From contig JAEZKA010000010.1 in assembly GCA_023436225.1 (NCBI GenBank), positions 62,001 to 126,000 of the forward strand: a stretch of DNA of 64,000 nucleotides. The letters are read 5' to 3'. This DNA comes from Bacillota bacterium. Lineage in GTDB: Bacteria; Bacillota; Clostridia; Lachnospirales; Lachnospiraceae. Below, piece by piece: positions 8,513 through 18,887 of the stretch. Within the stretch, counting starts at the first letter, position 1. Each line of letters opens with the position of its first letter. Both the position numbers and the translations under genes were made by a program. Under the pieces are notes generated by a model. It was given only the letters and a program-made list of their open reading frames with translations, was not told where the DNA came from and did not search any database.

Positions 8513-9292
8513 TTAATATTTCAGCATCTTGTCCAAACGTTCATGAAGATACGCCAAACGCTCCAGCTCTTCTTCCCGATATACCGGTCTGCCTGACATA
8601 TAATATTCTACATATCCATGATTATTCTCCAGCTGTTTTTTCTCGGCCAGTATCTTCTTCAGGTAATTAACCGTCCCTACACTTCCATCGATAAAAGCCA
8701 CTTCCTTCGGGAAGATTTTACGATAGGTATCCTTAAAGTAATTAAAATGGGTACATCCAAGAATCAAAGCCGAGTAATTCTCCAGCTTATAGTCGCTCAT
8801 TTCATTCCTCAGATAACGCTCTACCTCTTCTCCTTCAAACAGACCAGACTCTGCAAATCTGACCAGACCTGGCAATGCCAGGAGATCAACACGGTGATCA
8901 TCATCCACCTGCTTGATCAGATTACGAAGCTTCTCTTCCCTGACTGTAAGTGGGGTTGCAATCACCATCACTCGCTTTCCATTACTGCATGCAACGGCTG
9001 GCTTAACAGCCGGCTCCATCCCAAGTATAGGAAGTGTATATTTACTTCGAACATAATCAATTGCAGTACTGGTTGCGGTATTGCATGCGATAACAACAGC
9101 CTTAACACCTTTTCCTACCAGAAAATCCACAGCTTGATCGACAAAGCCGATGATTTCATCTCTCCTCTTTGTACCATAAGGCACATTATCCGTATCTGCA
9201 TAATAGATATAATCTTCCTTCGGCAAGGTGAGTAAAGCCTGATGTAGAACGGTCAGTCCACCGATACCAGAATCAAAAATTCCTATTTTCAT
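8513..9292 (-). CDS. murI: Glutamate racemase
   Basis: A 259-residue cytosolic enzyme that interconverts L- and D-glutamate to supply D-Glu for peptidoglycan. It begins with the family motif KIGIFDSGIGGLTV. The two catalytic cysteines are Cys70 in IACNTAT and Cys180 in LGCTHF. The start at 9292 is chosen because it begins at the conserved motif and has AAGGAAGTAGGA upstream; an in-frame upstream ATG at 9337 would add 15 unconserved residues. It is monocistronic. Confidence 0.94.
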   Translation of the reverse strand: MKIGIFDSGIGGLTVLHQALLTLPKEDYIYYADTDNVPYGTKRRDEIIGFVDQAVDFLVGKGVKAVVIACNTATSTAIDYVRSKYTLPILGMEPAVKPAVACSNGKRVMVIATPLTVREEKLRNLIKQVDDDHRVDLLALPGLVRFAESGLFEGEEVERYLRNEMSDYKLENYSALILGCTHFNYFKDTYRKIFPKEVAFIDGSVGTVNYLKKILAEKKQLENNHGYVEYYMSGRPVYREEELERLAYLHERLDKMLKY

Positions 9293-9561
9293 TATTCCTA
9301 CTTCCTTCCAGATTAATGTGAATGAGAAGCAATTCACATAGGAAGAAGCTTTGAAGCCTGCTCATTAGAGTAAACTCCTTGTTCTTCCGGGTTTTGCGTT
9401 GTACCGAAGCTGCTTAATTGGTGTGTTAGTGTTTTGTGCTACTGCCAAATGTACAATTCGGTTGCAACAGCTCATATTTTATATTAGTACAAAACCACTA
9501 AAATACAAGTGTTTTTTCAATGATTTTTAAAACCCAGAACGTCAAGTTACCCGTTCTATAA

Positions 9562-12069
9562 TCAGGATAACTGTTTCTTGATTAATACAAGTCGGATTTC
9601 ATGCGGTTTTAGCTCAGCATAATAATTCAGGTAATTATTGTTTACCATAACCATTGATTTTGTGATCAGGGGCATGGACCGTCCCTTCAGTACATCAATT
9701 TCTTCCTCGTTCGTAAGTGGCATAGCACCCATCCTTACCCATTCATCAAAGGCACTGCCATGCTCTCGGTTCACGATATGTTCCGTAAAAATGTATTTTC
9801 CATTCCTCGCATTTGTAATAGAGAATTCAAAATCACAGGGCTGTGCATCAACAAACGCATTGTATCTTTCTAAAAAGGTCACATTAAACAAAACTCCTTG
9901 GCAGTATAGCGGTGAAATATGTATGTAGTTATAGAGTAGAATTGCATAATCACCCTTTTGATTTGTTGTAATAAAATAGCCTTTACCGCTGTCAATCAGT
10001 GTATCCATCAGCTTGTTCAGAAATACAAAGGCAAAATAAGCCGGTTTCTTAATACCGTGATAAGCAAACAATCCCATCTCACCGTGAAACAGTTCATTAT
10101 CATAAGGAAGCTCCTCCAGGGTATCGGATAGGCACCAGTTACCAAAGCTGTTCACCTCATCATAATTCTCCAGAATATTTTTCACAATATATGCCGAACG
10201 ATAACAGGTATCATTGAGCCAGTCTCTATGGGATGCAGAGGATGCCCACTCTGTTATATAAATAGGAAGCTTTGGTAAATCAACCAGGTTCTCTTTGATA
10301 GTTGACAGCATATCTGCCATATAATCGGGATTCTCCGATAAAATCATTTTATCACTTTCATTATACTTAGCGTTAATTCCGCCAAAGGTCATCATCTCGG
10401 ACAGAGAGGAGGTCTTAACAGGATAACAGTGTATATTATAGAAATCAGGGGGACAATTCGTCTCTATGCATCGTTTCACAAAGTCATAGTATTCGCTGAT
10501 CTTAAAATCAAAGGATCCATAGGAGGGGGTGCCAACACGAAGCTGCTGGTCGCAGCTCTTAATGCATCGATAGGTAATTCGATATAAATCAAATGCAACC
10601 TCATTGTTCTCAAAGGAGAAGATATAGGAGGGAAAAGGAACATTCCAGAAGGTGAACAGCCAGGTTCGTACCTCTTCCAGTCCATAACGATCTATTATAT
10701 GCTTTGTAAGCTCCTTGATCAAAAACTCCCAATGCGAGATATTATTTGGCTCACTTAATATCGAAGGATTATAAAATATTGTCTTATCCGGATCTTTAGC
10801 AAGTAGTCTTGGCATAAACGATAATTGGATCAGCGGCTTTAGCTTGATTGACATCAAGAAATCCAATAATTCATCTATATAATGAAAGGTCAGATACGGT
10901 TGTCCTAACCGATCTTCATTATAAAGCATCATCGTATCATCAAGAAGTCCATGAAATTTGACGTATTGGAAACCTACCTCCTTTTGAAGCTGTATTAATT
11001 CCTTTTGTACCTGTCCCATAAGAAACTCTTTTGCACGTCCTACTCCGGTAAAGGTCTTGAAAGAATGAACCAGATTCTTCTTATACTCATCTGCTCTTAC
11101 TTCAATCATCCTACAAGGCACATTACGAATTAAGCTGCTGGTCTTCTTCGTGCCCTTCGGCTCTAAATATTCTCCCAGCTTATTAAGATAATCCAGCTGT
11201 TCCATCACAAGATATCCCTTATAATATTGTGGACTAAGTATATTCATCTTTCGTTCGATTGCTTCCTGCTTTCTCTCCTTACGATAATCCTTTGGCAGCA
11301 TTCCGTATTTCTTCTTAAAGCAATCCACAAAATATCTGCAGTTAGCAAAGCCGTTATTAGCAGCTATCTGCTCCATCGTGAGATTCATTGTAATCAAGTC
11401 ATTCACTGCATGGTTCATTCGTATCCCGGTCAAATAGTTGAAAAAGCTTACCCCCATATTAATTTTAAAAAAGTGAGAGAAATAAGAAGGAGACAGAAAT
11501 TCCTTCTCTGCAATCTGCTCCAGAGTAATATTCTCCATATAATTCGTATTCAGATACTGAATGATGGCTCGTAGTCTCTGAAGATGCTTTGAATTTTGAT
11601 TCAGCTGGTTCTGTTCGAAGCTCCTAAAGTTCTTAAGCAACTCTAGCACAATCTGATAAGCAAGAGATATGGTAAGTAATTCATTATGCTCCGTATCATT
11701 ATAATTAACGTAGATTAGCTGTGCGATAATCCTTTTTAACTCTGTGTATTTGGAGGTGTTATGGTAAATCGTGGAATTACAATGAAAGAAAGAGAATTCA
11801 TCCAGCCATTTTTTAAAAAAGCTGTAATTAATTTGGAGCACAACCGTAACATTATCCTTACTCACAATCTCATGTACCTGGTTGCTATTGATTAGGATAA
11901 TATCATCCTCCGATAAATGAAAGGTCTCGGACTCTACGAAAAATGTCAGGTCTCCGCTCAAAACTAAAAATATCTCTATTCTATTGTGCCAATGCTTTGG
12001 TTCTTCCGAAAGATTATGAAGCCCTATGATTATCGGCATATCCTCAGTAAATTCCATATTTTCCCTCAT
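9562..12069 (-). CDS. AraC-type regulator fused to a GH39-like domain with altered active site
   Basis: An 835-residue protein. Residues 1-130 form a cupin-like sensor (PKHWHNRIEIFLVLSG). Residues about 165-270 carry two helix-turn-helix motifs of the AraC family (LEQIAEKEFLSPSYFSHFFK). Residues about 320-830 resemble GH39 beta-xylosidases. The putative nucleophile is kept (Glu607 in YITEW), but at the acid/base position GH39 enzymes have NEP and this protein has NVP (Val477). The spacing of 130 residues fits GH39. The enzyme domain is probably a sugar sensor rather than a glycosidase. GGAGG lies 7 nt before the ATG. It is divergent from the ABC importer at 12551, its likely target. Confidence 0.85.
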   Translation of the reverse strand: MRENMEFTEDMPIIIGLHNLSEEPKHWHNRIEIFLVLSGDLTFFVESETFHLSEDDIILINSNQVHEIVSKDNVTVVLQINYSFFKKWLDEFSFFHCNSTIYHNTSKYTELKRIIAQLIYVNYNDTEHNELLTISLAYQIVLELLKNFRSFEQNQLNQNSKHLQRLRAIIQYLNTNYMENITLEQIAEKEFLSPSYFSHFFKINMGVSFFNYLTGIRMNHAVNDLITMNLTMEQIAANNGFANCRYFVDCFKKKYGMLPKDYRKERKQEAIERKMNILSPQYYKGYLVMEQLDYLNKLGEYLEPKGTKKTSSLIRNVPCRMIEVRADEYKKNLVHSFKTFTGVGRAKEFLMGQVQKELIQLQKEVGFQYVKFHGLLDDTMMLYNEDRLGQPYLTFHYIDELLDFLMSIKLKPLIQLSFMPRLLAKDPDKTIFYNPSILSEPNNISHWEFLIKELTKHIIDRYGLEEVRTWLFTFWNVPFPSYIFSFENNEVAFDLYRITYRCIKSCDQQLRVGTPSYGSFDFKISEYYDFVKRCIETNCPPDFYNIHCYPVKTSSLSEMMTFGGINAKYNESDKMILSENPDYMADMLSTIKENLVDLPKLPIYITEWASSASHRDWLNDTCYRSAYIVKNILENYDEVNSFGNWCLSDTLEELPYDNELFHGEMGLFAYHGIKKPAYFAFVFLNKLMDTLIDSGKGYFITTNQKGDYAILLYNYIHISPLYCQGVLFNVTFLERYNAFVDAQPCDFEFSITNARNGKYIFTEHIVNREHGSAFDEWVRMGAMPLTNEEEIDVLKGRSMPLITKSMVMVNNNYLNYYAELKPHEIRLVLIKKQLS

Positions 12070-12550
12070 TAGTAAAACCTCCCCTGTAGAAACTCAATGT
12101 TTTTTTTTAGATACTCTTAAGCTTTTACTAGTACTATTTATAAATAAATTGGAATGTCTTTCAAAAAATATCAAAAATCTGCTGAATCTTTCGATTAGTG
12201 ACTTAACTATATCACATATTACAAATAACTACAACCAAATTATGTGTATATTATGACATAAAAACTATAGAAAAGCATGGTTAATTTCCAAGTGGCATGT
12301 TAAAATGTAACAATAATAATGTCATTTCAGGGGAGTTAATAGTGGTTTTTGATAAAAACGATCAACCACAATTAAGACAATTATTTTACACTATATTTCA
12401 TCCAAGATTTAAACATAGTAAGTGGGTATGCACGACAGCAATAACGAAAGGTGGGGGTGCCGCCAATCTTTTGTGCATCACATAAATTTTACTATGTTTA
12501 TATAAAAAGGTAAAGGTTAGGCACAAACCTTAATCTAAAGGAGGGTAAAT
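12070..12550. other. Divergent promoter region of the AraC-GH39 gene and ABC importer
   Basis: AT-rich 481 bp with no convincing gene; a 62-codon open frame at 12297-12485 lacks coding character. A dyad around 12340-12367, with GTGGTT and AACCAC ends, could be an operator or hairpin. AGGAGGGTAA precedes the importer start. No confident -10/-35 pair was assigned. Confidence 0.4.
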
Positions 12551-14452
12551 ATGTTAAGAGGTAAAAGATTAATCGCCATTCTACTAGTTTTAGTAATGGC
12601 AGCAACGACTTTCGCTGCTTGTGGTAAGAAAGCAGAAGAAAGTTCAACACCAACCGCGCCTACCGCAGCTCCTGCTGCAGAGGCAACAACAGCACCAACC
12701 GCAGCTCCTGCTGCTGAGGAGACAGCACCTGCTGATCCTAACGCACTTCCCAGAACTGAGACACTTTACTACGGTGGTCAGCAATGGGGCTCCGTGAATG
12801 GTTGGAACGCATTATCCGATGATATGAACAATGCATTAGCAATTGCTCAGTCAGCCGGTGGTTCCCGTACATTAATGTTCGAAACACTTTATATGTATAA
12901 TATGCTTGATGGTAGCATGATTCCTTTCCTTGCTGATGGCGACTTTGTCTGGAATGCAGACAAGACCGCTATGACAGTAAAGATTAAACCCACTGCTAAG
13001 TGGAGTGATGGAACACCTGTTACAGCAGATGACGTTGCTTACACCTACGAGACCAACGTTAAGCTTCAAAATGGACAAGGCGTGGGTAATTCACCTTACA
13101 TCGAGTCCGTAACTGCTCTTGATCCTACTACTGTAGAAATCAAGGCTAAGTTAACAGCTGACGGCAAGCCCGTTAACCCGTTAATGATCGTTAGCTACTT
13201 AGGTTCCAGTTATGTATTGCAGAAAGCATGGATCCAGACAGTAGAAGCTCGTAATAATAACGATCCTGCCGCTATCAAAAAAGATCCCGGTGAAGACATT
13301 GTATTCTCCGGTCCTTACAGCAAGTATTATGCTGATGATCAAAAAGTTGTTTTAATTCGTAACGAAGCTTATTGGGGTCAGGATGCTTCTATGTGGGGCA
13401 AGCTACCTGCACCGAAATATATTGCACATACTATTTATGCTGATAACGCTGCTACCGAAGTTGCCTTCAAGGCAGGCGAAGTCGATGTTGATCAGCAGTT
13501 TATTCCTAATATTCAGGATCTGTGGTTAAAGGATGGTCTTCCGATCTCTACATACATGGACGAAGCTCCTTATGGCATCTGTGTTAATATGCCTACCGCA
13601 TGGTTTAATCTTTCCAAACCTGGTTTAGATAATGCAGCAGTTCGTAAGGCTATCGCTATGGCAGTAGATTACGATGCAATTAACGCTAACGCTATGACAG
13701 GTCAATCACCTACCTTTAAAGATGTTCCTCGTTCCTGTATGAACCCCACCGCTGGTGAGCAGGCTACCTTTGATCACGATGCAGTGAAAGATCTTCAGTG
13801 GGCTGGTAACGACATCGAAGGCGCTAAGAAATTATTAGACGAGGCTGGCATCAAAGATAGCGATGGCGACGGCTTCCGTGAATTAGATGGCAAGAAGCTT
13901 TCCTACAATGCATGTGCACCGAATGGCTGGACCGATTGGCAAGCTGCTATGGAAATCGTAGCTGCTGCAGGTAAGAACATCGGTATCGAAATCGTTACTG
14001 AATTCCCCGAGTGGTCTGTATATCAGACAGTAGTAACTGCTGCTTCTCAGTCAGATTATGATATCTTCATGATGTGGACTGATAGTGCAACACCTGTTCA
14101 GCCTTGGGGCCGTATTCGTATGATGATGAGCTCAGAATACAATGGCGTAGAAGGTAACTGGTCTGGTAACTGGGGTCACTACAGCAATCCTCGTCTTGAT
14201 GAGCTTATTAAACTCATCCCTGCAGAAGGCGATGCTGCTAAGTTAAAAGAGCTTTACACAGAAGCAGTTAAGATTTACTTAACTGATGTTCCATCCTTCT
14301 CCTTAATGTATAGACCTGACAAGTTCCACGCAGTTAATGAGTCTGTATGGACTAGCTATCCTGAGTACAATGATGGCAACAACATTCCTCCTCTGGATTT
14401 ATCCGATGGTTACAGTATAGCCGGCCTTTATAATCTTACGTTGGCTCAGTAA
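12551..14452 (+). CDS. Family 5 extracellular solute-binding lipoprotein (oligosaccharide/peptide)
   Basis: A 633-residue lipoprotein with signal peptide and lipobox FAAC, the lipidated residue being Cys24. A low-complexity linker follows, with APTAAPAAE repeated twice. The SBP_bac_5 fold is recognised from [20 protein letters not shown] and [15 protein letters not shown]. The family binds oligopeptides, but members near glycosidase regulators also bind oligosaccharides. Linkage to the AraC-GH39 protein suggests a xylo- or related oligosaccharide ligand, which is an inference. It is the first gene of a five-gene importer. A stem-loop after it probably keeps its mRNA more abundant than the permease part. 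Confidence 0.85.
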   Translation: MLRGKRLIAILLVLVMAATTFAACGKKAEESSTPTAPTAAPAAEATTAPTAAPAAEETAPADPNALPRTETLYYGGQQWGSVNGWNALSDDMNNALAIAQSAGGSRTLMFETLYMYNMLDGSMIPFLADGDFVWNADKTAMTVKIKPTAKWSDGTPVTADDVAYTYETNVKLQNGQGVGNSPYIESVTALDPTTVEIKAKLTADGKPVNPLMIVSYLGSSYVLQKAWIQTVEARNNNDPAAIKKDPGEDIVFSGPYSKYYADDQKVVLIRNEAYWGQDASMWGKLPAPKYIAHTIYADNAATEVAFKAGEVDVDQQFIPNIQDLWLKDGLPISTYMDEAPYGICVNMPTAWFNLSKPGLDNAAVRKAIAMAVDYDAINANAMTGQSPTFKDVPRSCMNPTAGEQATFDHDAVKDLQWAGNDIEGAKKLLDEAGIKDSDGDGFRELDGKKLSYNACAPNGWTDWQAAMEIVAAAGKNIGIEIVTEFPEWSVYQTVVTAASQSDYDIFMMWTDSATPVQPWGRIRMMMSSEYNGVEGNWSGNWGHYSNPRLDELIKLIPAEGDAAKLKELYTEAVKIYLTDVPSFSLMYRPDKFHAVNESVWTSYPEYNDGNNIPPLDLSDGYSIAGLYNLTLAQ

Positions 14453-14483
14453 CACCAGAATAGTAACACCTGAACACTAACTT

Positions 14484-14519
14484 TCAGCCATGTTTCGGGG
14501 CCACTTGAAACATGGCTGA
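14484..14519 (+). other. Intercistronic stem-loop after the binding-protein gene
   Basis: A perfect 13-bp stem (TCAGCCATGTTTC) with a 10-nt loop sits between the binding protein and the first permease. It overlaps no ribosome binding site and lacks a strong T-run. Such elements often protect the 3' end of binding-protein mRNA or attenuate readthrough. Confidence 0.7.
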
Positions 14520-14541
14520 TTTCAAATTTGGAGGTAAATCT

Positions 14542-15546
14542 ATGAAAGGCTATCGTAAGTATTTCGGCAAGAAGATACTGTGGTTTTTTATCACATTCAT
14601 CATTGCTATACTGCTTAATTTCATTCTTCCTAGACTGATGCCTGGAGATCCAGTAGCAGTAATAGTTGCCAAATCAGCACAGGGTATGTCTGACGCTTCA
14701 GCGGTAAAGCAGATCTATGAGAATTATGCGAAGGAATTTGGAACAAACCAGCCTATGTATATTCAATTCTTTACCTATTTTAAAAATGCACTTTCCGGTA
14801 ATTTCGGTCTTTCCTTTAGTCAGTATCCTCGTCCTGTTGCTGATATCATCTCCTCAGCAATTGGTTGGACTATATGTTTGCAGCTTCCTGCTATTATTGT
14901 CGGTTGGTTGATCGGTAATCTTCTCGGCGCTCTGGCTGCTTATGTACGCAAGGGTTTTGATAAGGTTCTTATGCCCGTATTTTTATTCATCAGCAGTATT
15001 CCTGCTTTCGGTTCAGCGGTTATTCTCCTGGTTATATTCTCAATTAATTTGAAGGTAACACCGATTGCCGGTGGATATGGCTTTGATCTTATTCCTAATT
15101 TCAGCTGGACATTTATTAAATCTGTAATTCATCATTATCAGCTTCCTTTCTGGTCAATTGTATTAATCTCAATCGGTGGTCAGGCGATTGGTATGCGTTC
15201 GATGGCTATTTACGAATTGAATGCTGACTATGTAAAATATAGCCGTTTCCTTGGTATCAAGGATCGTAAAATCGTTGGATACGTATTCCGTAACGCTATG
15301 CTACCTCAGGTAACCGGCCTTGCTTTATCACTCGGAACCATGGTAGGTGGTGCTCTCGTAGCTGAGACTATCTTCAGCTATCCAGGACTTGGAACTACAA
15401 TGCTTCAGGCGATTACCATGGTTGATTATCCTTTACTATCCGCAACAACTTTGATAATCACATTAATGGTTTTATTCGCTACCTTTGCAATTGATATTAT
15501 TTATGGCTTTATTGACCCGCGTGTTAAAGCAGCGCAATTTGATTAA
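14542..15546 (+). CDS. ABC importer permease, DppB/OppB type
   Basis: A 334-residue inner-membrane permease. It has the type N-terminal membrane helix followed by [10 protein letters not shown], about six membrane segments, and the EAA-like coupling loop [21 protein letters not shown]. The start at 14542 (MKGYRK) has GGAGG 7 nt upstream; an in-frame ATG at 14512 lies inside the right arm of the preceding hairpin and is less likely. It pairs with the next permease. Confidence 0.88.
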   Translation: MKGYRKYFGKKILWFFITFIIAILLNFILPRLMPGDPVAVIVAKSAQGMSDASAVKQIYENYAKEFGTNQPMYIQFFTYFKNALSGNFGLSFSQYPRPVADIISSAIGWTICLQLPAIIVGWLIGNLLGALAAYVRKGFDKVLMPVFLFISSIPAFGSAVILLVIFSINLKVTPIAGGYGFDLIPNFSWTFIKSVIHHYQLPFWSIVLISIGGQAIGMRSMAIYELNADYVKYSRFLGIKDRKIVGYVFRNAMLPQVTGLALSLGTMVGGALVAETIFSYPGLGTTMLQAITMVDYPLLSATTLIITLMVLFATFAIDIIYGFIDPRVKAAQFD

Positions 15547-15560
15547 GGGAGGAACAGAAA

Positions 15561-16811
15561 ATGAAAAATACCTTACGCCAAGTGTTTCACTCTCCCAAAT
15601 TTGTTGTAGGATTTGTGATATTTGTTACCATGTTAGCATCACTTTTTATCTACCCATTCTTTGTTCCCGGCGATCCCCTTGAGATGATCGGCTTAGGCTC
15701 GTTCTTCAAGCCTGGAACCTATATATCTACATACGATGCAATTGGTACGAAAGCAACCACGATGAAGCTACCGGATGCTGATGAGAAGCGTCTATACACC
15801 AAGCTTAACGATGAAGACCGCGTTTCCATGGTGGTTTGGCTAACAGCAGTAGGAATTCCAGAAGAGAATATAAATATTGAAGATACTGACGACTTACTTC
15901 AATTATGGAAAGAGACTTACGATCCCTCCGTCAAGCCCAAGGGAATGACGATGGCACAGCGTAATTATTATAAGAGATTAAATAATAATCTGAACTCTGC
16001 ATTGACGAAATCAGAAGTGATTATAGCTGATACGAATGCAGAAACTGGTGTTCTCGAGGAAACCGGAAAGGTCCTTGATACCGATTATGTAAATATCAAT
16101 GATATTGCTAATGTCAAAACACTTCCTCTTGGAACCGATAATTTTGGCCGTGACATGCTAAAGGAGCTTGTATCGGCAACTAAGACCTCTCTATTAATTG
16201 GTTTAATCGCAGGTCTAGTCGCCACCTTTATCGGCCTCACTTTAGGTCTATTTGCCGGCTACATCGGGGGATTTGTTGATGATTGCATCATGTTTATCAC
16301 AAATATTTTCACAGTAATACCGGGCTTTGTATTATTGATTTTAATATCGAACAGTGTTAGTCAGGATCAGCGCGGTGCGACAACCGTAGCACTTGTAATC
16401 GGTTGTACCTCTTGGGTATGGACAACAAGATCCGTGCGCTCCCAGGTTATCTCCCTTCGTAATCGCGATCATGTTAACCTAAGTAAGTTATCCGGTCATA
16501 GCTTAATAAGGATTATCCTGACCGATATTCTTCCCTACATCGCATCCTATGTAGTGATGGCTCTTATTTTACAGATATCTACTGCTATTCTTGCCGAGGC
16601 TCAGCTTTCTATGATCGGCCTCGGTCCGAAGACAACTGAAATTCCTACCCTGGGCTTAATGATGAGCTGGGCAATGAAATACTCCGCTCATCTGAACGGA
16701 TCCTGGTGGGCTTATTTCCCGGTTATCTTGACAATAGCGGTTACATCGTTCTCGTTGAACTTAATGAATACCGGTCTCGATCAGGTGTTCAACCCCACTT
16801 TGAGAGATTAG
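15561..16811 (+). CDS. ABC importer permease, DppC/OppC type with large N-terminal loop
   Basis: A 416-residue permease, longer than the usual roughly 300. After the first membrane helix (about residues 13-35) there is a polar segment of about 150 residues, rich in Asp, Glu and Lys, before [14 protein letters not shown] and the core membrane domain. The coupling loop and C-terminal [18 protein letters not shown] are typical. The inserted segment should lie outside the membrane and might contact the binding protein. GGGAGGA precedes the ATG. Confidence 0.88.
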   Translation: MKNTLRQVFHSPKFVVGFVIFVTMLASLFIYPFFVPGDPLEMIGLGSFFKPGTYISTYDAIGTKATTMKLPDADEKRLYTKLNDEDRVSMVVWLTAVGIPEENINIEDTDDLLQLWKETYDPSVKPKGMTMAQRNYYKRLNNNLNSALTKSEVIIADTNAETGVLEETGKVLDTDYVNINDIANVKTLPLGTDNFGRDMLKELVSATKTSLLIGLIAGLVATFIGLTLGLFAGYIGGFVDDCIMFITNIFTVIPGFVLLILISNSVSQDQRGATTVALVIGCTSWVWTTRSVRSQVISLRNRDHVNLSKLSGHSLIRIILTDILPYIASYVVMALILQISTAILAEAQLSMIGLGPKTTEIPTLGLMMSWAMKYSAHLNGSWWAYFPVILTIAVTSFSLNLMNTGLDQVFNPTLRD

Positions 16812-16821
16812 GAGGTCGGTT

Positions 16822-17829
16822 ATGGGTAAGACAATTCTTGAGGTTAATAACCTTACAACAAAATATATCACCCGCTTCCGAGAGGATGTATATGCCGTTG
16901 ATCATGTATCCTTAAAGATTGAAGAAGGTAAATCCGTCGGTATCGCAGGTGAATCCGGATGCGGTAAATCTACTCTTGCGCTCAGCCTGATGGGGTATTA
17001 CTTTGCTCCATTGCATTATATGAGCGGTGATATCATCGTTGATGGACAGAACATATCCAAGCTTGATCCGGATACCATTCGTAAGAATATACTGGGTACA
17101 GAGATTGCTTATATTCCACAGGCAGCGATGAATGCATTAAACCCGACACAGAAAATTATTCGTTTCATAGAGGATGTTATTCATGTGCACGAGCCTAAGA
17201 TGCCCAAAAAGGATGTTTATGACATCGCCAGAAAGCGTTTTGAAGAGCTTGGTTTACCTGCCTCCGTACTGGAGAAGCATGCAGTAGAATTATCCGGTGG
17301 TATGAAACAGCGTACCGTTATCGCGATCTCTACCATCCTGTCACCGAAGGTATTGATTGCAGACGAGCCCTCCAGTGCTCTGGATGTAACAAGTCAGAAG
17401 ATGGTTATTAAAATGCTTCGTAACCTGATGGAGAAGGGCTACATCAAATCCATGATTTTCATCACTCACGAGCTTCCTCTTCTCTATAACGTAACCGATG
17501 ATATCATGGTTATGTATGCAGGTCAGATCGTTGAAAAAGGGTCTGCAAAGGAAATGGTATTCAATCCGATCCATCCTTATTCTAAGGGTCTTATGGGCTC
17601 CATTATCGTACCTGAGTCCGGTACCCGCGATATTAAGCTGGCAGCAATTCCCGGAACACCTCCGAACCTAAAGAGACCTCCGGCAGGCTGCCGTTTTGCA
17701 GAACGCTGTAAATATGCAACCAGCGAATGTAAGATAAATTCCATTGGCCTGCGTGAATGTGGTGAAGGACGTAGCTACCGTTGTATTATTGATATTGAGA
17801 AGCTGAGGGAGGAATATGCAAATGAGTGA
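16822..17829 (+). CDS. ABC importer ATP-binding protein, DppD/OppD type
   Basis: A 335-residue ATPase with Walker [10 protein letters not shown], signature ELSGGMKQR, Walker [14 protein letters not shown] and switch His in FITHELPL. The C-terminal oligopeptide-transporter extension contains [14 protein letters not shown], a four-cysteine pattern of the kind that binds an Fe-S cluster in DppD-type proteins. AGGAGG lies 6 nt upstream. Its stop overlaps the start of the next ATPase gene, so the pair are translationally coupled. Confidence 0.9.
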   Translation: MGKTILEVNNLTTKYITRFREDVYAVDHVSLKIEEGKSVGIAGESGCGKSTLALSLMGYYFAPLHYMSGDIIVDGQNISKLDPDTIRKNILGTEIAYIPQAAMNALNPTQKIIRFIEDVIHVHEPKMPKKDVYDIARKRFEELGLPASVLEKHAVELSGGMKQRTVIAISTILSPKVLIADEPSSALDVTSQKMVIKMLRNLMEKGYIKSMIFITHELPLLYNVTDDIMVMYAGQIVEKGSAKEMVFNPIHPYSKGLMGSIIVPESGTRDIKLAAIPGTPPNLKRPPAGCRFAERCKYATSECKINSIGLRECGEGRSYRCIIDIEKLREEYANE

Positions 17830-18649
17830 TACAAGACCCATGTGTTTAAGCGGGAAGGGCGTCACAAAGGTATTCGGCTTAGGTGAGAAAAAAACCGTCG
17901 CAGTTGATCATGTTGACTTCGAATTTCATGAGGGCGAACTCATCTCCATCGTTGGCGAATCCGGCAGTGGCAAAACCACATTGAGCAAGATGCTTCTCGG
18001 TCTCATCAGCGTTACGGAAGGCCAGGTTTTCTTTCAGGATAAACCGCTTGATATCAGTACCCGTAAAAAGAAGAAAGAATATTGGAAGGATATTCAGGCA
18101 ATCTTCCAGGATCCCTTCTCCTCCTATAATGTATTTAATAAGATCGACCGTGTTTTACTAGATTGCATCCATATGCGTGGCGGAAAGCACCTGTCCATGG
18201 AAAAGAAGATCGAGATGATGACAGAGGCTTGCAGCTTCGTAAACCTAAAATTTGCGGAGTTAACAAACAAATATCCCTTTGAACTTTCTGGTGGACAGAT
18301 GCAGCGTCTTATGATCGCGCGCATCTTCCTACTCAAACCGAAAATTCTTCTTGCAGATGAGCCTACCTCCATGATTGATGCCTGTTCCCGTGCAACGATC
18401 CTGGATATGTTGTTAAATCTACGCAATGAAATTGGTATGACAATTATCTTCATCACACATGATATCGGTCTTGCTTACTATATCTCCGATAGCGTATATA
18501 TTATGGAACACGGTAAATTCGTGGAAAGCGGAACAGCAGATGAGGTTATCCTTCATTCGAAAGCCGCCTATACCAAGCGCTTAATCAGTGACGTCCCCAA
18601 GATTTATGAGGAATGGGATTTATCCACTGTTAGTACTTCTGAAGCATAA
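17822..18649 (+). CDS. ABC importer ATP-binding protein, DppF/OppF type
   Basis: A 275-residue ATPase with Walker [11 protein letters not shown]-loop [11 protein letters not shown], signature ELSGGQMQR and Walker [14 protein letters not shown]. It lacks the Cys-rich C-terminal extension, as some short DppF proteins do. The start at 17822 is preferred over the in-frame ATG at 17816 because GGAGG is 9 nt from the former and only 3 nt from the latter. Last gene of the importer operon, followed by a terminator. Confidence 0.88.
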   Translation: MSDTRPMCLSGKGVTKVFGLGEKKTVAVDHVDFEFHEGELISIVGESGSGKTTLSKMLLGLISVTEGQVFFQDKPLDISTRKKKKEYWKDIQAIFQDPFSSYNVFNKIDRVLLDCIHMRGGKHLSMEKKIEMMTEACSFVNLKFAELTNKYPFELSGGQMQRLMIARIFLLKPKILLADEPTSMIDACSRATILDMLLNLRNEIGMTIIFITHDIGLAYYISDSVYIMEHGKFVESGTADEVILHSKAAYTKRLISDVPKIYEEWDLSTVSTSEA

Positions 18650-18683
18650 AGACAGGATTATCCGTTAAAGTTATTCTGCTATC

Positions 18684-18747
18684 TGGGAGTATTGCTGTTA
18701 GCTTGACCTTATCCATAGGATAAGGCTCAAAGACAGTAATACTCCCA
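18684..18747 (+). terminator. Terminator of the ABC importer operon
   Basis: A two-part hairpin: outer arms of 15 nt (TGGGAGTATTGCTGT against ACAGTAATACTCCCA, one wobble) and an inner stem CCTTATCC/GGATAAGG. It is followed by AAAAATT rather than a T-run. It lies 35 nt after the last ATPase gene. Confidence 0.7.
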
Positions 18748-18887
18748 AAAATTATAAACCGCAGAAGGCGGACTACCAATCCATTCCCTGTACTCCTTCT
18801 ATTCCTGGGGACTGGATAAGAAAGCATTGATGAGCAGATTGCTAAGGCTCTGAATAAGTAAAACTCTATTAACGAAAGGCTAATCGT

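Noticed and set aside
8618..9235. 205-codon open frame antisense to murI
   Set aside because: Shadow of the murI frame; no ribosome site and no family features.
12297..12485. 62-codon open frame upstream of the importer binding protein
   Set aside because: No coding character or conserved motif; it covers the promoter region.
18775..18860. Possible degraded C-terminal peptide upstream of the MFS gene
   Set aside because: Only about a dozen plausible codons between stops; no family can be named.
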